Source of the DNA: Dehalococcoidia bacterium
GTDB taxonomy: Bacteria; Chloroflexota; Dehalococcoidia; Lucifugimonadales; SHYF01
Assembly (NCBI GenBank): GCA_009692985.1
Contig: SHYF01000072.1
Span: forward strand, 1 to 7,865
DNA length: 7,865 nt
Direction: 5' to 3'
Positions within the stretch are counted from its first letter, which is position 1, and every line of letters begins with the position of its first letter. Positions 5,761 to 7,865 of the stretch are shown piece by piece. Under the pieces are notes generated by a model. That model was not told the DNA's origin. It saw only the letters and a list, made by a program, of their open reading frames with translations, and did no database searches. Both the position numbers and the translations under genes were made by a program.

Positions 5761-7416
5761 TCACCCCTGCTTCACCCGCAGCCGCGCCCAGTGAAAGTAC
5801 TCGCCGGCGGCGAAGTTCGGCGCGAACCCTTCCACCCTCTCCCGCCATGCCCACAGCCTGGTCCCCGTCACCGGCATGAACATGATGCCCTTCTCCAGGA
5901 CGTATCGCTGAATATCCAGGATGAGCTCGCCTCTGCCCTGCTCCGCCACCGACTGCGCTTCGATCATCCGGTCCAGCTCTCCATCGGCGTAGCCAGTGAC
6001 AGACCACCTGCCCCAGCTGTGCAGCAGGCCGAGAAGAAAGGCGTTGGGCGTAGCAACCGGCGGCATTGGGCCTAGGAAAGCCTGAAAATCCCCCTTGTCC
6101 CACACCTCCTCGGCATAGACGCGCGGGTTGACCTCCTTGACTGTGGCCTGAAACCCCGACGCCTCAAGCATCCTTCGGTACTCCTGGCCCAAGGCCAGGT
6201 GACTGTCTCCGAAGTCACCGACCGTTAGAGTGAACGCTACTGGCTTCGCCAGGGAGACGAAACGATCCGGCTGGGCGGTGGGCCCCAGATACCTCTGCAT
6301 CTCTTCTTTGGAGAGCAGCCATTCCGTGGACGCCACGGGCACGCCCACGGCTACGTCGCCCTGGCCTTTCCATACCGTTTCCAGTGCGCTCCACGGGTTA
6401 ATCGCGTGGAAGATGGCTTGCCGGATCTCCACCCGGTCGAATGGCGGCCTGGTCGTATTCAGTCCTAGAAGCACGCCCGTTCCTGGCTGGGGAAACTCGC
6501 CGAGGGATACTTTTGCGCCAAAGCCTTGAAGCTGCGACCTTCCATCAGCATCAACTGGCGTCATGTCTACACGGCCTATGAGGAGTGCGGCCAGGCGTGT
6601 GGATTGGTCAGGGATGGGCAATATCCTCAACTGTTTGAGTCCAGGGATTCCAGGCTCGTAGTACAGTGGGTTCGCCTCCAACACCAGTCCCTCCGCGCCA
6701 TTTGCCTTCATAACCCACGGGCCGGTGCCGATGGTTGGCCCTTCTCGCAGGTGGCCCTTGACGGCTACAGCTTCGGAGGCAACCACCTTGCTCTGACCGT
6801 TGGCCAGGGCCAGCAGGAAGTCCGCGTCCGAATATTTCAGGCGGATGGTCACGGTTAGAGCATCGGTAGCCTCTATCGCGGCTACCCCTTGAAGCAGAGC
6901 GGCGCCGGGCCACCCTGGGGTGCGCATCCTGTCAAGGCTGAACACGACATCTTGAGCGGTGAGCGCCCGCCCGTTTACGGGTGGCATGTCCTGCCAGCGT
7001 ACTCCTTGCCGCAGGGGGAACACGTAGGTCAGCGGGTCAGAGTGCTCCCATCGGCTGCACAGGTCGCACTCCAGCACCATGCTGGGAAGCGTCACCTCAG
7101 GCCCAGAGCGCAAACGCATCAGCCGGCTGTAGGCTATGCCCGGCCCCAGAGAGAGAAGCGCCTCGGATACGTCCTGGTGGACATCCAGGTGGGGCGCTGC
7201 CGCTGGCGACGCAATAACAGCGCTGCTTTGGAAGGCTTCGGCTGGCGGAGTGGGCGTGGATGTTGGGGATGGGGTGGGTGTCGGCGAGGTGCAGGCTATC
7301 AGGCCCAGTAGTGCGCCAGCGGCCAGGGTACGGAGAAGAGTTGCCACGTATCTGGACAACGAGCAAAACGGAATGCCATTATCCCGACTCCGAAGTCCGT
7401 TGGTGAAATATCCCAT
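5761..7416 (-). CDS. Extracellular solute-binding lipoprotein, family 5 (peptide/nickel type)
   Basis: This is probably the ligand-capturing lipoprotein of an ABC importer of the oligopeptide/dipeptide/nickel class (SBP_bac_5). From ATG at 7416 it has 551 residues: a short basic segment, a hydrophobic stretch, lipobox LIAC with lipid-bearing Cys42, a Ser/Thr/Pro linker (about 43-59), then the domain to the C-terminus. Family traits include LTYVFPLRQGVRWQ, LTAQDVVFSLDRM, GTGPWVM, FDRVEIRQAIFHAIN and a C-terminal TGTRLWAW segment. A CxxC pair lies at 117-120 (ECDLC). The frame is open up to 7560, but those 48 codons read through repeat copy B and look like translated hairpin, so I reject them. 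Shorter starts (TTG 7359, GTG 7347) would give more typical 18-23-residue signal peptides; no candidate has a good Shine-Dalgarno sequence. No permease or ATPase gene is adjacent, so the ligand is unknown. Confidence 0.92.
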   Translation of the reverse strand: MGYFTNGLRSRDNGIPFCSLSRYVATLLRTLAAGALLGLIACTSPTPTPSPTSTPTPPAEAFQSSAVIASPAAAPHLDVHQDVSEALLSLGPGIAYSRLMRLRSGPEVTLPSMVLECDLCSRWEHSDPLTYVFPLRQGVRWQDMPPVNGRALTAQDVVFSLDRMRTPGWPGAALLQGVAAIEATDALTVTIRLKYSDADFLLALANGQSKVVASEAVAVKGHLREGPTIGTGPWVMKANGAEGLVLEANPLYYEPGIPGLKQLRILPIPDQSTRLAALLIGRVDMTPVDADGRSQLQGFGAKVSLGEFPQPGTGVLLGLNTTRPPFDRVEIRQAIFHAINPWSALETVWKGQGDVAVGVPVASTEWLLSKEEMQRYLGPTAQPDRFVSLAKPVAFTLTVGDFGDSHLALGQEYRRMLEASGFQATVKEVNPRVYAEEVWDKGDFQAFLGPMPPVATPNAFLLGLLHSWGRWSVTGYADGELDRMIEAQSVAEQGRGELILDIQRYVLEKGIMFMPVTGTRLWAWRERVEGFAPNFAAGEYFHWARLRVKQG

Positions 7417-7423
7417 TAGTGGT

Positions 7424-7527
7424 GCGGTCCCGACTAGTCGGGACCGCTGGGGTAGCAGGGGTGTCCCCTGGTCTCTGGTTCTCTTCCCCCTTCTCCTACA
7501 GGAGAAGGGGGACAAAGAGGGATGAGG
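7424..7527 (+). repeat. Three-hairpin composite G/C-rich repeat, copy B, upstream of the binding-protein gene
   Basis: Hairpin 1 is a perfect 24-bp palindrome (7424-7447) with half GCGGTCCCGACT. Hairpin 2 is CAGGGG-TGT-CCCCTG (7456-7470). Hairpin 3 has arms CCCCCTTCTCC (7486-7496) and GGAGAAGGGGG (7501-7511) around loop TACA, followed by ACAAAGAGGGATGAGG (7512-7527). The 9-nt gap between hairpin 1 and the core of hairpin 2, the TGT loop, the 15-16-nt second gap, and the CCCCCTTC/GAAGGGGG outer arms of hairpin 3 match copy A. It lies in the predicted leader of the - strand gene, starting 8 nt before its ATG. It is the source of an unnatural open extension of that gene (7417-7560). Confidence 0.87.
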
Positions 7528-7610
7528 TATCTGTGGGTGGCAGAGCGAGAGCCTGCTCATCGCGTAGACTTATTCAATGGATTAGCAAACCAAGATGCAA
7601 ATTATAGGCA
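7528..7610. other. Intergenic stretch with no further recognisable feature
   Basis: Between repeat copy B and the stop of the flippase-like gene, I see only the -10 box of the predicted - strand promoter (7601-7606). No RNA gene, clear terminator hairpin with T tract, or credible small ORF is visible. A - strand ATG at 7558-7560 opens the frame of the binding-protein gene but lacks a ribosome site and leads into repeat-derived codons. Confidence 0.4.
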
Positions 7611-7630
7611 TTAGACGAGCCTGCTGTCAC
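7601..7630 (-). promoter_or_regulatory. Predicted sigma-70 type promoter for the solute-binding protein gene
   Basis: On the - strand, a -35 box GTGACA (7625-7630, 5 of 6 to consensus) and a perfect -10 box TATAAT (7601-7606) are spaced by 18 bp. The predicted transcription start is near 7594, leaving a leader of roughly 178 nt that contains repeat copy B before the ATG at 7416. The -35 box lies inside the 3' end of the upstream membrane-protein gene. Activity is inferred from the match only. Confidence 0.55.
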
Positions 7631-7865
7631 GCCCCTCCACCGCTGTTGGGTCCTTGCGACCAAACATCTTGACGCCTTCTCTGGGAAGCACCATTCCGGC
7701 AATAAGGATTGAGGGAGCAAACATAATCACGTGCATTATGAGGGCAAACACCAGAGCAGACTCTCCCCGTATGCCAAAAAGGCCCAGAGTGTATACAACG
7801 GCAGCCTCGAATGTGATGGCCCCGCCGGGCAACGATGGCACAGCTGATACGAAGAAGATGCTTCC
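7611..7865 (-). CDS. C-terminal part of a flippase-like/LPG-synthase transmembrane domain protein (partial)
   Basis: The frame is open from the right edge of the window to TAA at 7611-7613, giving 84 residues of C-terminus; the start lies outside. The segment reads GSIFFVSAVPSLPGGAITFE, followed by two hydrophobic helices (about AAVVYTLGLFGI and ALVFALIMHVIMFAPSILIAGMVL) and a short basic cytoplasmic-like tail. The P-x-x-P-G-G-x-x-x-x-E pattern before the last helices is typical of the lysylphosphatidylglycerol synthetase transmembrane (UPF0104, flippase-like) family. Members are multi-pass inner-membrane proteins linked to lipid or polyprenyl-glycan export. It is the gene upstream of the binding protein on the same strand, 194 nt away, but that gap contains its own promoter. 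Family call is moderate because only the end is visible. Confidence 0.72.
   Translation of the reverse strand, partial: GSIFFVSAVPSLPGGAITFEAAVVYTLGLFGIRGESALVFALIMHVIMFAPSILIAGMVLPREGVKMFGRKDPTAVEGRDSRLV

Noticed and set aside
7235..7300. Short tandem repeat of ACNCCN-like units within the binding-protein gene
   Set aside because: It encodes the Ser/Thr/Pro linker after the lipobox, a normal low-complexity tether; no separate DNA element is needed to explain it.
1..7865. CRISPR arrays, tRNA or rRNA genes, insertion-sequence transposases, phage or defence genes
   Set aside because: No regularly spaced repeats, cloverleaf-like sequences or transposase motifs were seen; the coding content is fully accounted for by housekeeping and transport genes.

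Overview
The window carries a complete SUF iron-sulfur cluster assembly operon on the + strand, in the order sufB-sufC-sufD-sufU-sufS (268-5739). A lipoprotein solute-binding protein gene follows on the - strand and converges on sufS (5761-7416). The 3' end of a membrane-protein gene of the lysylphosphatidylglycerol synthase/flippase-like (UPF0104) type sits at the right edge on the - strand (7611-7865). The first 85 bases hold the tail of an unidentified + strand gene.

The organism is a moderately GC-rich bacterium. A SufU-type scaffold replaces SufA/SufE, there is an extracellular family-5 binding protein tethered by a Cys-Thr-Ser-Pro/Thr-Pro-rich linker, and intergenic regions hold G/C-rich hairpin repeats. 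Together these fit Chloroflexota (a Dehalococcoidia-like lineage). This is an inference from style and gene content, not a demonstrated assignment.

How the suf genes work together: SufS (cysteine desulfurase) takes sulfur from cysteine, SufU (zinc-bound) relays the persulfide, and the SufB-SufC2-SufD ATPase/scaffold complex builds and releases the cluster. All catalytic and scaffold residues I could check are intact. A textbook sigma-70-like promoter (TTGACG, 17 bp, TAAAAT) lies upstream of sufB. Immediately downstream of its -10 box is a perfect 13-bp inverted repeat, whose central 25 bp match 21 of 25 positions of the E. coli IscR type-1 site consensus as I recall it. This points to iron-sulfur-responsive control by an Rrf2/IscR-family repressor encoded outside the window.

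The most unusual structure is a three-hairpin composite repeat present twice in the same orientation: between sufU and sufS (4396-4494), and just upstream of the solute-binding protein gene (7424-7527). Both copies have a long perfect palindrome, then a short hairpin with loop TGT, then a hairpin with identical CCCCCTTC/GAAGGGGG outer arms, then an (A)YAAAGRGGG tail, with nearly identical spacing. The first palindromes differ in sequence but keep full pairing. This looks like a dispersed mobile or structural repeat. It lies inside the suf operon in one case, and in the other it creates a spurious 48-codon extension of the downstream gene.
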